Assembly: GCF_003595195.1 (NCBI RefSeq)
Contig: NZ_CP032418.1
Location: forward strand, 508,501-572,500
Length of the DNA: 64,000 bases
Source of the DNA: Paenisporosarcina cavernae
GTDB taxonomy: Bacteria; Bacillota; Bacilli; Bacillales_A; Planococcaceae
Reading direction: 5' to 3'
Within the stretch, counting starts at the first letter, position 1; each line of letters starts with the position of its first letter. Below are positions 55,775 to 63,865 of the stretch, in pieces. The notes beneath the pieces are model-generated. The model was not told the origin of the DNA. It did not search any database and was given only the letters and a program-made list of their open reading frames with translations. The translations under genes and the position numbers were made by a program.

Positions 55775-56725
55775 ATGGCAACTATCCAAACAACGCCATA
55801 CTTTCAACGATTAGATACTGTTGCAGAAGAAGTGATTTCCTTACTCGCCGATACAATTGGAGTAAACACTATATTTCTAGCGACAAATGACGGGACTTCG
55901 AATTTTATTGTAAAAGCATTTAATCGAAAAGCCGAGCTACTCTTAGAAGGGGAGTCTGCTCCTTTTGAAAATGTCTTATGTAAGCTAGCTGTTGAAAATG
56001 AAGGAGAACCCATTGTCATTCCAGACCTTGCGAAAAATCCTAAAACGGTTCAACATCCTATCACGCTGCAAGTAGGATCTGGCTCTTTCTTAGGTGCACC
56101 GATTTATAAAGGAAACGGGGAAGTGTTCGGGACATTATGTGCTTTCGACACCGAACCATATAACTTTTCTCAAAAAGACGTCCGCTTAGTGAAAACCTTC
56201 AGCTCGCTCTTGAGCCAAACAATTTTTTTAGAAGAAATGATGGTTCACGATCATCTTACAGGCCTTTACAATAGCTTTTTCCTCAAAGCATTTTTTGAAG
56301 AACAAAAAGCCAGCTGCCCAAATTACGCAGTACTTTATATCGACTTAGACAATTTTAAGGAAGTAAACGACACATATGGACACGATATGGGAGACCGCCT
56401 ACTCACTCAAGTAGCTCGGATATTCCAAAAAGTTGCCCCGAAAGACAGCATCACAGCTAGAATAGGTGGAGACGAATTTGTCCTTCTAATCCCACTTGTC
56501 GAGAACGATCTAACCCAAGCGGAAAAAGCTGCAACAACTTTATTACAGAAACTAACAGTGGAGCCAGTCATCGTTGAAGGTATCCCGTTTCTTATTTCCG
56601 CAAGCATCGGCGTTACACTTCTCGACGCATCAAAAGAACTACGTCATCTTATTAAAGAAGCAGACGAAGCTATGTATGCCGCAAAACGCTCTGGCCGTGG
56701 CCGAATTGAATCGCACCAATCCTAA
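55775..56725 (+). CDS. GAF-GGDEF diguanylate cyclase under sigma-B control
   Basis: 316 residues from ATG 55775, which follows GAGGTG; the longer frame from 55682 would start upstream of the promoter. GAF domain about 10-150 (GVNTIFLATNDG, GSFLGAPIYKGNGEVFGTLC), then GGDEF with HDHLTGLYNSFF and the intact site RIGGDEF (about 230). No RxxD inhibitory site just before it. Cytosolic. The sigma-B promoter suggests that c-di-GMP rises under general stress. Confidence 0.88.
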   Translation: MATIQTTPYFQRLDTVAEEVISLLADTIGVNTIFLATNDGTSNFIVKAFNRKAELLLEGESAPFENVLCKLAVENEGEPIVIPDLAKNPKTVQHPITLQVGSGSFLGAPIYKGNGEVFGTLCAFDTEPYNFSQKDVRLVKTFSSLLSQTIFLEEMMVHDHLTGLYNSFFLKAFFEEQKASCPNYAVLYIDLDNFKEVNDTYGHDMGDRLLTQVARIFQKVAPKDSITARIGGDEFVLLIPLVENDLTQAEKAATTLLQKLTVEPVIVEGIPFLISASIGVTLLDASKELRHLIKEADEAMYAAKRSGRGRIESHQS

Positions 56726-56726
56726 C

Positions 56727-56759
56727 GAATGAGGAATCTCCACTCCTCATTCTTTTTTT
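56727..56759 (+). terminator. Terminator of the GAF-GGDEF gene
   Basis: GAATGAGGA and TCCTCATTC (56727-56735, 56744-56752) pair, followed by TTTTTTT. Confidence 0.9.
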
Positions 56760-56857
56760 GCACCACAAAACCTTCTTCAAACCAATTCGACAAAACAATC
56801 ACCGAATTCGATCCTTCCGCAACCCAATAACCAAAACAACAACCCAATCCCGCCATC

Positions 56858-56886
56858 AAAAAAGAAGCTTTCGCCGCAGCGAAAGC
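56858..56886 (-). terminator. Terminator of yerD
   Basis: GCTTTCGC (56867-56874) and GCGAAAGC (56879-56886) pair around CGCA. On the minus strand TTCTTTTTT follows. Confidence 0.85.
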
Positions 56887-56900
56887 CTCCATATCTTCTG

Positions 56901-58454
56901 TTAGCGATCCATCTGTCTTACCGCACCGTTTTCATCTTTATACACCACATGCTCTCGACCAAACTTCGTTGGCGAATCAATCCCTGCTGCAGCGGCCACT
57001 CGGTACAATCCTTCTCGCATCGCTAATATAAAGTTCGTCACACGATACTTTTTCTCTTCCACAACGAGCGCTTTTTGTAACTTCTCATCTGTCGTTGCGA
57101 CCCCAGTTGGACACGTATTGGTATGACACGTATGCGCCATAATACAACCAACCGAAATCATAAACCCGCGTGCCACTTGTATTAAATCGGCACCTAATCC
57201 AAGTACGACAGCCGCTTTATCTGGAGTAATCACTTTTCCCGACGCAATAATCTTCACTCGGTCACGCACCCCGTGAAACCGAAGGGCATCATCCAGTAGC
57301 ACAAGCGCTGTACGGAGGGGAAGACCTACACTATCCGCTAAATCCGGATACGTAGCCCCAGTTCCACCTTCACCACCATCAAGTGAAATGAAATCCGGCC
57401 CTCGCATTGTTTCTTTCATATACGCTGCTAACTCATCCGCATCTGTTGGAGACCCAACAACAATCTTAATACCAACAGGCTTTCCAGTCGCACCGCGAAT
57501 CTTATCAATAAAATTAAATAATGTCTCGTAATTATCAAACTCATGAAAACGATTCGGACTATTAATCGTTGTATACGGAACTACATGTCGAATACCTGCA
57601 ATTTCCTCTGTTACTTTCTCCGCCTCCACGTGACCACCACGTGTCTTCGCACCTTGCGCAAGCTTCAACTCAAACGCCTTCACTTGCGGAATCTTCGCTT
57701 TCTCCTTCAACCGCTCCATCGAAAACTCACCTTCAGGAGTTCGGAAACCATATAATCCAGAACCAATCTGCGCAATCAAATCCGCACCACCACTCAAATG
57801 ATGCGGGGAAATGCCACCTTCACCTGTATTCATCCACGAACCACGCGCCATCCCAATACCCATCGATAAAGCGGTAATCGCATTTTTACCAAGCGCCCCG
57901 TAACTCATCGCTGACTGACCAACTAAACTACGAACTTTAAAAGGCTCCGCACAACCTGGACCAATCACCACCGCATCATCTTCTGGCAACAACCACGGAA
58001 GCGTCTCCAACTCACTAAACGATTCTTTCCGTGTAAATAAACCATCTTCTTGCACCGTGTAGCGCTTCGTCGTCACAAGCTCCAGATTATCGACACGCAT
58101 TTCCTCGGTATTCTTCGTAAACATCGCATTGCGTATGTAAAAACCAGGCTCTTGAAAATCACGCTTCGACCCAAAACTGACAATATGCTGCAAATATTTC
58201 CCGGGAAATACCATCGACAAATATTCTTCTCGATTAAACGGCTTCCCGTCATTATCATCATCAAACAAGTACTGTCGAAACTCCGGCCCGACCTTTTCTA
58301 ACGTATACCGCACACGTCCTAAAATCGGAAAATTCCGCAAAATCGCATGCTGCTTCTGCTTTCGATCAAACACATACAAATACAGAACAAACCCAATAAC
58401 TGCAACTATTAGCACAGTCACCAAAATTTCGGACGAATATTCGAACCAACGCAT
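56901..58454 (-). CDS. yerD: FMN-binding glutamate synthase-family protein YerD
   Basis: 517 residues. One N-terminal TM helix (about 9-29), then the FMN-binding synthase domain of GltB: QSAMSYGALGKNAI, NTGEGGISPHH, SLDGGEGGTGATYPD and the 3Fe-4S Cys cluster CHTNTCPTGVAT. It lacks the amidotransferase and C-terminal domains of GltB, so it is the stand-alone form, whose physiological reaction is not established. GGGGGAGAG precedes the ATG. Confidence 0.92.
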   Translation of the reverse strand: MRWFEYSSEILVTVLIVAVIGFVLYLYVFDRKQKQHAILRNFPILGRVRYTLEKVGPEFRQYLFDDDNDGKPFNREEYLSMVFPGKYLQHIVSFGSKRDFQEPGFYIRNAMFTKNTEEMRVDNLELVTTKRYTVQEDGLFTRKESFSELETLPWLLPEDDAVVIGPGCAEPFKVRSLVGQSAMSYGALGKNAITALSMGIGMARGSWMNTGEGGISPHHLSGGADLIAQIGSGLYGFRTPEGEFSMERLKEKAKIPQVKAFELKLAQGAKTRGGHVEAEKVTEEIAGIRHVVPYTTINSPNRFHEFDNYETLFNFIDKIRGATGKPVGIKIVVGSPTDADELAAYMKETMRGPDFISLDGGEGGTGATYPDLADSVGLPLRTALVLLDDALRFHGVRDRVKIIASGKVITPDKAAVVLGLGADLIQVARGFMISVGCIMAHTCHTNTCPTGVATTDEKLQKALVVEEKKYRVTNFILAMREGLYRVAAAAGIDSPTKFGREHVVYKDENGAVRQMDR

Positions 58455-58542
58455 AAGACTCTCCCCCTATTGACGAAATTTTTCAAACACTCTACTATAA
58501 TATTACCTTAAACGACAGCCCTAAAACGAAAGGAGGGACAAA

Positions 58543-59103
58543 ATGCGGAAAATCATCTCACTACTACTCGTCGCACTCATTCTTTCCTTGCCAATCGCAA
58601 ACGACACACAAGCAGCACGATACTTCAAACCATCCTTAGCACTATTGAAAAAATCACGCATCATCGAAAACCGACAATCAGCGTACGAACCACTCGCAAA
58701 AGAACTATCTCAAACTGGTCAAACCGTATACGCAGGGATAGCTTCCGTCGCACCAAAATACCTACAAACACCATATCTTTATGCCGGCATTACACCAGAA
58801 GGCTTCGACTGCAGTGGCTACATCGCATACGTACATAACGAAGCTGGACTAGCCCTGTCGCGCACATCGAGCCAAGGCTACTACAACATCTCCAAAAAAG
58901 TCGTGCAACCCGTGCCTGGAGATCTCGTCTTCTTTGAAAAAACAATCGCAGCACCCGGCATCACACACATGGGCATCTACATCGGTGAGGGGAAATTCAT
59001 CCACGCCAGCACCTCCAAAGGCGTCACCTACGGCAACGTCAACGACACCTACTGGAAAGACAAATTCGTCGCTTACAAACGACTCGACATGCTCACCAAC
59101 TAG
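58543..59103 (+). CDS. Secreted NlpC/P60 peptidoglycan hydrolase
   Basis: 186 residues. Signal peptide 1-24 (LLVALILSLPIANDTQA). NlpC/P60 domain from about 68: catalytic Cys in EGFDCSGYIAYVH, His in GITHMGIYIGEGKF and the third polar residue His in IHAS. Such enzymes cut the gamma-D-Glu-diamino acid bond of stem peptides. There is no LysM or SH3 domain, so wall targeting would depend on the catalytic domain. AAAGGAGGG upstream. Confidence 0.9.
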   Translation: MRKIISLLLVALILSLPIANDTQAARYFKPSLALLKKSRIIENRQSAYEPLAKELSQTGQTVYAGIASVAPKYLQTPYLYAGITPEGFDCSGYIAYVHNEAGLALSRTSSQGYYNISKKVVQPVPGDLVFFEKTIAAPGITHMGIYIGEGKFIHASTSKGVTYGNVNDTYWKDKFVAYKRLDMLTN

Positions 59104-59157
59104 CACTGCGCAACCCTCTTTTGGCAATAAAAAGAGAGGCAAGCCCAGTGTTTTTTT
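59104..59157 (+). terminator. Terminator of the NlpC/P60 gene
   Basis: Outer stem CACTG/CAGTG and inner stem CCCTCTTTT with AAAAAGAGAGG, followed by TTTTTTT. The gap 59158-59318 holds only upstream signals for the next gene. Confidence 0.75.
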
Positions 59158-59318
59158 CATCTCTTCAAATTGCGCTCCGTCTGGCCACGACCACAAGCCT
59201 CAAGCGGTCTTTTTCCAAAAACACCAACTTACTCGCCTAACATTGTCCGGATTCCCAACACCTTAACATAAGCTGGAGAGACGTGGTATGATACTCCTAT
59301 TAAGTAGGAGGGAACATC

Positions 59319-59879
59319 ATGTTTTCATTTCCCGTAGACGAAGAAATACAACTAGAATTACTTCAAACTCATCACAAGGAAGAATTATATGCACTTATTG
59401 ACACCAACCGGGAACACTTACGAAAGTGGTTACTGTGGGTAGATAAGCGAAAGTCTGCACAAGACTTTGACGCGATTATTCCGATGTGGATTCAGAACTA
59501 TGCTGAGAATAACGGCTTTGACGTAGGAATCCGGTATCGAGGGAAACTTGTCGGGATGGTAGGACTTCATTACATTGATTGGAAAAATCGCGCGACAAGT
59601 ATAGGATATTTCCTAGCAGAAGATGCACAAGGGAGGGGGATCATTACGCGAACCATTGATGAGCTCATTACGTACATATTTAATATCCTCGAACTCAATC
59701 GAATCGAGATTCAAGTCGCAGCAAATAATGAAAAAAGTATCGCTATTCCAAAACGGCTTCACTTTACATACGAAGGCAACAAAAGACAAGGGCAATGGCT
59801 ATATGATCATTACGAGGATTTATTGACATTCAGCTTGTTACGAGAACAGTGGGAAGGAAGTAAAAAAAGCACTACCTAA
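59319..59879 (+). CDS. GNAT N-acetyltransferase (RimL/YdaF type)
   Basis: 186 residues. LELLQTHHKEELYALIDTNR and LRKWLLWVD at the N-terminus, GYFLAEDAQGRGIITRTIDE as acetyl-CoA-binding motif A (QGRGI), and IEIQVAANNEKSIAIPKRLH as motif B region mark the RimJ/RimL-like group that acetylates N-termini or small amines. Substrate unknown. GGAGGGA before the ATG. Confidence 0.88.
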   Translation: MFSFPVDEEIQLELLQTHHKEELYALIDTNREHLRKWLLWVDKRKSAQDFDAIIPMWIQNYAENNGFDVGIRYRGKLVGMVGLHYIDWKNRATSIGYFLAEDAQGRGIITRTIDELITYIFNILELNRIEIQVAANNEKSIAIPKRLHFTYEGNKRQGQWLYDHYEDLLTFSLLREQWEGSKKSTT

Positions 59880-59903
59880 ACCGAAACAGGTTAGGAAGTG
59901 CTT
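59867..59903. terminator. Bidirectional terminator between GNAT and bioY
   Basis: AAGCACTACCTAAACC pairs with GGTTAGGAAGTGCTT (one mismatch, one bulge). A-run on the left and T-containing tail on the right allow use by both convergent genes. Confidence 0.85.
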
Positions 59904-59916
59904 CATTTACAAAAAC

Positions 59917-60474
59917 TTAAACAGTAGTTGGCATTAACTTTGCGCTCGCTAAACGTTTGCGAACGGCAATACCGACAACAGCTGCTAAAACCGCTTTCAC
60001 GACACCGAGTAGTAAGAACGGCGTAACACCTGCAGCAATCGCTACAGACCAAGACATTTCAGCTGCAACTTTTAGCCAAGCAGTTCCAAAAGCGAGTGTA
60101 ATCACCATCCCAATGATGTTCGCAACAATCGCGTGCGTAACGGTAAAACCAAATTTCTCGACATACCAACCAATGACAAATGCGGTTGGAACAAATCCGA
60201 TTAAATAACCACCAGTTGGGCCAACTAATGCGCCTAGACCGCCTTCCATCCCAGCAAACACGGGAGCACCAACAGCTCCAAGTAGAAGATAGACAATCAC
60301 GGATAATGTACCGTAACGACTTCCTAAAATTGTAGCTGCTAACCCTATAGCTAAGGTTTGGCCAGTAATCGGTACTGGTGAAAATGGCAATGGAATCGAA
60401 ACTTGCGCTAGTACGGCAATAATAGCCGCAAATAATGCCGTAACAATCAACATACGTAAACGTTCATTTCTCAT
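59917..60474 (-). CDS. bioY: Biotin transporter substrate-binding component BioY
   Basis: 185 residues, six membrane helices. S-component of the biotin ECF transporter. LPFSPVPITGQTLAIGLA and the GPTGGYLIGFVPTAFVIG block are diagnostic. It would share the EcfAA'T module encoded elsewhere. AAAGGGG precedes the ATG. A BirA-type operator lies upstream, so biotin should repress it. Confidence 0.95.
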   Translation of the reverse strand: MRNERLRMLIVTALFAAIIAVLAQVSIPLPFSPVPITGQTLAIGLAATILGSRYGTLSVIVYLLLGAVGAPVFAGMEGGLGALVGPTGGYLIGFVPTAFVIGWYVEKFGFTVTHAIVANIIGMVITLAFGTAWLKVAAEMSWSVAIAAGVTPFLLLGVVKAVLAAVVGIAVRKRLASAKLMPTTV

Positions 60475-60500
60475 GTGTATAACCCCTTTAGTTAATATGT

Positions 60501-60527
60501 GTTAACCATAATTAGAAAATGGTTAAC
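60501..60527 (-). promoter_or_regulatory. BirA-type operator of bioY
   Basis: GTTAACCAT (60501-60509) and ATGGTTAAC (60519-60527) form a 9-bp inverted repeat with a 9-bp centre. The GTTAACC...GGTTAAC arms match BirA operators in Bacillales. It lies 27-53 bp upstream of the bioY start. Confidence 0.75.
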
Positions 60528-60646
60528 TCATTTACTATCTTAAAAAACAGAAACTTTTTCGTCAAGCAGTAATTTCACGAAACTTTTGCTTGAAAGATTT
60601 GGTAATGGGTATACACTGTAACAGAGAGTGGAAAGGAGCTACAACA

Positions 60647-61255
60647 ATGGATGACCAATCGAAAGACCCTCGTGAGTACTTACAGCAAAAATCGAGGCAA
60701 CAATACTGGGCTTCCAGACGAGCGCAAGCTCCCAAAAAATACAAACCTTCCGTCTCTAAACCGACAAGCTACGTCGTTCTCGACTTCGAAACAACTGGCT
60801 TTCGACCCGGTGCTGATCAAATCATCCAAGTGGGTGCGATTAAATTTCTCAACCACGAAAAAATAGACGAAATGAACCAACTCGTTAACCCGAGACGTCC
60901 CATTTCCTCTAAAATCACCGCATTAACAGGCATACACGATGCAATGGTCCGAAACTCGCCAACCATCGCAACCGTCCTGATGGAACTCATCGAATTCATT
61001 GGCGACTTGCCAATCATTGCGCACAACGCCTCCTTTGACATGGGCTTCCTATATGCACACGATAACATTATCGACATCCCGTCCTATACGGTTATCGATA
61101 CCGTCAAACTTGCACGAAAAGTAATCCAAGCAACACCCAATCACAAACTCACAACGCTTTCGAACTACCTAGAGCTCGAACACAATGCACATGACGCACT
61201 CGGTGACTGCATCGTGACAGCGAAAATCTATCAATACTGCCTATCCAAACTCTAA
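60647..61255 (+). CDS. DEDDh 3'-5' exonuclease (DnaQ/PolC-epsilon type)
   Basis: 202 residues from ATG 60647 (AAAGGAG upstream). Exo I VLDFETTGFRPG (Asp/Glu about 46-48), Exo II IIAHNASFDMGFL, Exo III HNAHDALGDC with the catalytic His and Asp. The 40-residue basic N-terminus (REYLQQKSRQQYWASRRAQA) is not part of the domain. Likely role in proofreading or DNA repair; a stand-alone protein here. Confidence 0.88.
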   Translation: MDDQSKDPREYLQQKSRQQYWASRRAQAPKKYKPSVSKPTSYVVLDFETTGFRPGADQIIQVGAIKFLNHEKIDEMNQLVNPRRPISSKITALTGIHDAMVRNSPTIATVLMELIEFIGDLPIIAHNASFDMGFLYAHDNIIDIPSYTVIDTVKLARKVIQATPNHKLTTLSNYLELEHNAHDALGDCIVTAKIYQYCLSKL

Positions 61256-61322
61256 CCCACATCCGGGAAAGAGTTTTTTTCATGGAATAAAACAGTAGGA
61301 TATAACAACATCATACGAATCC

Positions 61323-61560
61323 GGCAAAAATAGTATAGAAGCGACACGAATCGCACACAAATCGAATAAACCGCACATAATTTCCAGGTTTCGCACCACG
61401 AGAGTGATCTAATAACTATATTTTATATCGAATAAGACATCATAAGATGAAGTCTGTGCGTTTTCGCCACCGCGAAAACGGTCCATTCAAACTAATAGAG
61501 TGGCTTTCGCACGCGAAAGCTTCTGATTTACCCCCTGGCAACTTACTATCCTAAGAATCC
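61323..61560. repeat. 238-bp repeat unit, copy 1
   Basis: Aligns without gaps to 62881-63118 at a constant offset of 1558 bp. It contains TCGCAC-type motifs at 61351, 61371 and 61391 (20-bp phase), then two perfect hairpins, CGTTTTCGC/GCGAAAACG and GCTTTCGC/GCGAAAGC, and ends CTAAGAATCC directly at the insertion sequence. No gene is seen from 61256 to 61560. Confidence 0.85.
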
Positions 61561-61645
61561 TGTACTATGAACCTAAAGTAGACAGTTTAATTCCGCTCAA
61601 CTGTTATTCTTTAACTATATTATAAGCATAGGAGCGGTGAAAGTG

Positions 61646-61936
61646 ATGTCTACAAATTACAAACGATATGATTTTACGACAAAAAAGATTGCAGTGGAGC
61701 GGTATTTATCTGGTGAGTCTGCTCAAAGTGTTGCAGTCGAGTTAGAAATAAGTAACAGAAGAAGAGTTCAGGATTGGGCTGAATTAGTTCGTACAGCGGG
61801 AAGCTTTGAAGTATTACACGGTAAACAAGGAAAAAAACCAAAAACACAGCGAGAGAAATTATATGTACTTGAAATTGAGAAATTGAAAAGAGAGATAGCA
61901 GTTTTAAAAAAGAGAATGGATTCAGTGGGGAGGTGA
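61646..61936 (+). CDS. IS3-family OrfA (transposase DNA-binding subunit)
   Basis: 96 residues from ATG 61646 (AGGAG upstream; a GTG at 61643 is also possible). Helix-turn-helix TKKIAVERYLSGESAQSVAV with RRRVQDWAELV, and a C-terminal leucine zipper LEIEKLKREIAVLKKRM. Binds the terminal repeats and regulates transposition. Its frame continues into orfB only by -1 frameshift. Confidence 0.88.
   Translation: MSTNYKRYDFTTKKIAVERYLSGESAQSVAVELEISNRRRVQDWAELVRTAGSFEVLHGKQGKKPKTQREKLYVLEIEKLKREIAVLKKRMDSVGR
61906..61912 (+). promoter_or_regulatory. Programmed -1 frameshift site A-AAA-AAG
   Basis: The slippery heptamer AAAAAAG is in the exact X-XXY-YYZ phase of orfA (codons 61907 and 61910). The -1 frame is open from 61912 through GTG 61933 into orfB, giving an OrfAB fusion transposase. 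Confidence 0.85.
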
Positions 61937-62805
61937 AATATTACGAAGAAAAGTGCTTGTATGTAACGAACTATAAAGGTTTCTTGTCCATTGTAGAGCT
62001 TTGTTTAATGGTCGGGATCTCCCGATCCGGTTATTACAAGTGGATGAAAAATTCCCATAAAGAAAGAAAAGCAGAAAAGGATAAAACACTTCTTAACAAG
62101 ATGTTGAGTATCTACAATACTCATGCAGGTACATTAGGGAATGAACGAATGAAAAATGAATTAGAAAAGGCTGGAATTAAGGTCAGTGTAAAGCGAATTG
62201 CGAGAATGCGAAGAGATTATCATATGCCATTAAAAACAAGTCATAATTGGAAACAAAAATCAAAACCACACGCGATAATCGGAAATCTTTTAAACCGTAA
62301 CTTTAAAGCTAAACGTCCAGGAATTAAACTATGTATTGACATTACTTATCTAGAGGTCGAGAGACCTTATAGACATTTTTTATATCTATGTGCCATTAAA
62401 GATTTGTGCCATGGAGAGGTAGTCGCCTACTCGATCAGCGATACGATGACGACATCGATGGTTTTACAAGCAGTTGATCAATTGTTGGAGAAAGGTCTTA
62501 TGGAAAAGAATGCGATTCTACATAGTGATCAGGGATCGCAATTTACTAGTGCAAGATATTTAAATTACCTTTACCAAAACTCCATAACTCCCTCTATGTC
62601 GCGTAGAGGAAACTGTTGGGATAATGCATGCATCGAAAGCTTTTTTGGGAAGCTTAAAGTAGAAATGCCATGTTTTATAATCCCTAAAACAGATGAAGAA
62701 ATGATAAAGGCAGTTGAAAATTACATCTCTTATTATAACAATGTTCGACCGCAATTAAAATCAAAGAAGACTCCTAAAGAGCTTTTACTAGAAATGGCTT
62801 CTTAA
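61933..62805 (+). CDS. IS3-family OrfB (DDE integrase domain)
   Basis: 290 residues, intact. HTH_21-like N-terminus (SRSGYYKWMKNSHKERKAEK; YNTHAGTLGNERMKNEL) and rve-type DDE catalytic core: Asp in LCIDITYLE, Asp in LHSDQGSQFTS, Glu in DNACIESFFGKLK. GTG overlaps the orfA stop (GTGA), but it is mainly made as the OrfAB fusion. Completeness suggests the element may still be active. Confidence 0.92.
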   Translation: MKYYEEKCLYVTNYKGFLSIVELCLMVGISRSGYYKWMKNSHKERKAEKDKTLLNKMLSIYNTHAGTLGNERMKNELEKAGIKVSVKRIARMRRDYHMPLKTSHNWKQKSKPHAIIGNLLNRNFKAKRPGIKLCIDITYLEVERPYRHFLYLCAIKDLCHGEVVAYSISDTMTTSMVLQAVDQLLEKGLMEKNAILHSDQGSQFTSARYLNYLYQNSITPSMSRRGNCWDNACIESFFGKLKVEMPCFIIPKTDEEMIKAVENYISYYNNVRPQLKSKKTPKELLLEMAS

Positions 62806-62880
62806 GTAGAAAATGCCTAGGGCGGAAATGAGCGGAATTTGAGCGGACTACTTGTCTACTTGACAGGTAGTAGGTCATCC

Positions 62881-63118
62881 AGCAAAAATAGTATAGATTC
62901 GTCATGCATCGCACACAAATCGAATATATCGCACATAATTTCCAGGTTTCGCCCCGCTAGAGTGTTCTAATACCTATATTTTATATCGAATAAGACATCA
63001 TAAGATGAAGTCAGTGCGTTTTCGCCACAGCGAAAACGGTCCATTCAAACTAATAGGGAGGCTTTCGCACGCGAAAGCTTCTGATTTACCCCCTGGCAAC
63101 TTACTATCCTAAGAATCC
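62881..63118. repeat. 238-bp repeat unit, copy 2
   Basis: Same content as copy 1, with TCGCAC or TCGCCC at 62909, 62929 and 62949 and both GC-rich hairpins. It runs directly into copy 3, so the array was tandem before the insertion. Confidence 0.85.
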
Positions 63119-63203
63119 AGCAGAAATAGTATAGATTCGTCATGCATCGCACACAAATCGAGTATATCGCACATCATCTCCAAATACCGCACCACTAATG
63201 GGT
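63119..63203. repeat. 238-bp repeat unit, copy 3 (truncated)
   Basis: Matches about the first 85 bases of the unit, with TCGCAC/CCGCAC at 63147, 63167 and 63187, then diverges. The remaining gap to 63425 shows no gene, only upstream signals of the MarR gene. Confidence 0.75.
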
Positions 63204-63383
63204 ACAAATGATCTCCAATTTCCTATCCTAAACTATTTATCTCTGATTTCAGATGCGAATCCCCGATGAGAACTCCCTATATAAAGCACGCATCTCCCAA
63301 TATAACTTTCTGAATTATTAGAGTTTCAGAAATGAAACATTCCTCCTTTACAAATTTCGCCCCACGAAGTAAACTAATATCTT

Positions 63384-63417
63384 GTTAAGTTACTTAACTA
63401 TTAACTTGCTTAAGGAG
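63384..63417 (+). promoter_or_regulatory. Palindromic operator candidate before the MarR gene
   Basis: GTTAAGT-T-ACTTAAC (63384-63398) is a perfect 7+1+7 palindrome, followed by a second imperfect one, TTAACTTGCTTAAG (63401-63414). MarR proteins commonly bind such sites in their own promoters, so autorepression is likely. Confidence 0.6.
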
Positions 63418-63425
63418 TTTTCCAC

Positions 63426-63845
63426 ATGAATCGGCAAGAAGTGACAAAAGAGTTTATTCATTTATTCCGTCAATTAATCCGCACTTCACGTGCCGATCTT
63501 TCTAAGTTGTTAGAAGAATTTATTCCATATAATGAGTACGTATTTTTAGGAATCGTTAGCGAATTCGGTCCTTTGAAACCGAGTGAAGTCGCAATACGTG
63601 TCAATACAACAAAAGCGTACGTTACCATGACGTCCGATAAATTAGTCGAAAAAGGGTTTCTGGAACGGACTCGTTCTGAGGAAGATCGGCGTGCCGTATT
63701 TCTCCACGTGACACCAAAAGGGGAGGAAGTGATTTCTCAAATGCGCGAAATCATAGTGGACTATTTTGATGTGAAATTCGTGGACCTTTCGGAGACGGAA
63801 ATTATCTCTGTGAATGAAACACTCAAGAAAATACCTTTGAAATAG
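63426..63845 (+). CDS. MarR-family transcriptional regulator
   Basis: 139 residues, the normal length. Winged-helix core: KPSEVAIRVNTTKAYVTMTS as the helix-turn-helix and LERTRSEEDRRAVFLHVTPK as the wing with the conserved DRR. Helical ends for dimerisation. It probably controls itself and the exporter that starts 20 bp downstream. AAGGAG before the ATG. Confidence 0.92.
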   Translation: MNRQEVTKEFIHLFRQLIRTSRADLSKLLEEFIPYNEYVFLGIVSEFGPLKPSEVAIRVNTTKAYVTMTSDKLVEKGFLERTRSEEDRRAVFLHVTPKGEEVISQMREIIVDYFDVKFVDLSETEIISVNETLKKIPLK

Positions 63846-63865
63846 AAGAAAAGAAGGAGATATGT

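Larger units (their letters stand above)
61561..62877 (+). mobile_element. IS3-family (IS150-like) insertion sequence
   Basis: 1317 bp, with TG...CA ends: left end TGTACTATGAACCTAAAGTAGAC, written in parts as TGTACTATGAACC + TAAAGTAGAC; right end, reversed, TGACCTACTACCTG + TCAAGTAGAC. The inner parts share AAGTAGACA and TCCGCTCAA. It is flanked by a 3-bp target duplication TCC (61558-61560 and 62878-62880; ATCC is the 4-bp alternative). The unbroken target survives at 63111-63122 (AAGAATCCAGCA), which fixes the ends. It contains orfA, orfB and a frameshift site, all intact. Confidence 0.88.

Noticed and set aside
56722-56856. 44-codon minus-strand frame with a plausible-looking C-terminus (SNWFEEGFVVQKKNEEWRFLIR split as SNWFEEGF + VVQKKNEEWRFLIR)
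   Set aside because: It starts directly after the yerD terminator with no ribosome site and its 3' end is the terminator of the opposite gene; at most a gene remnant.
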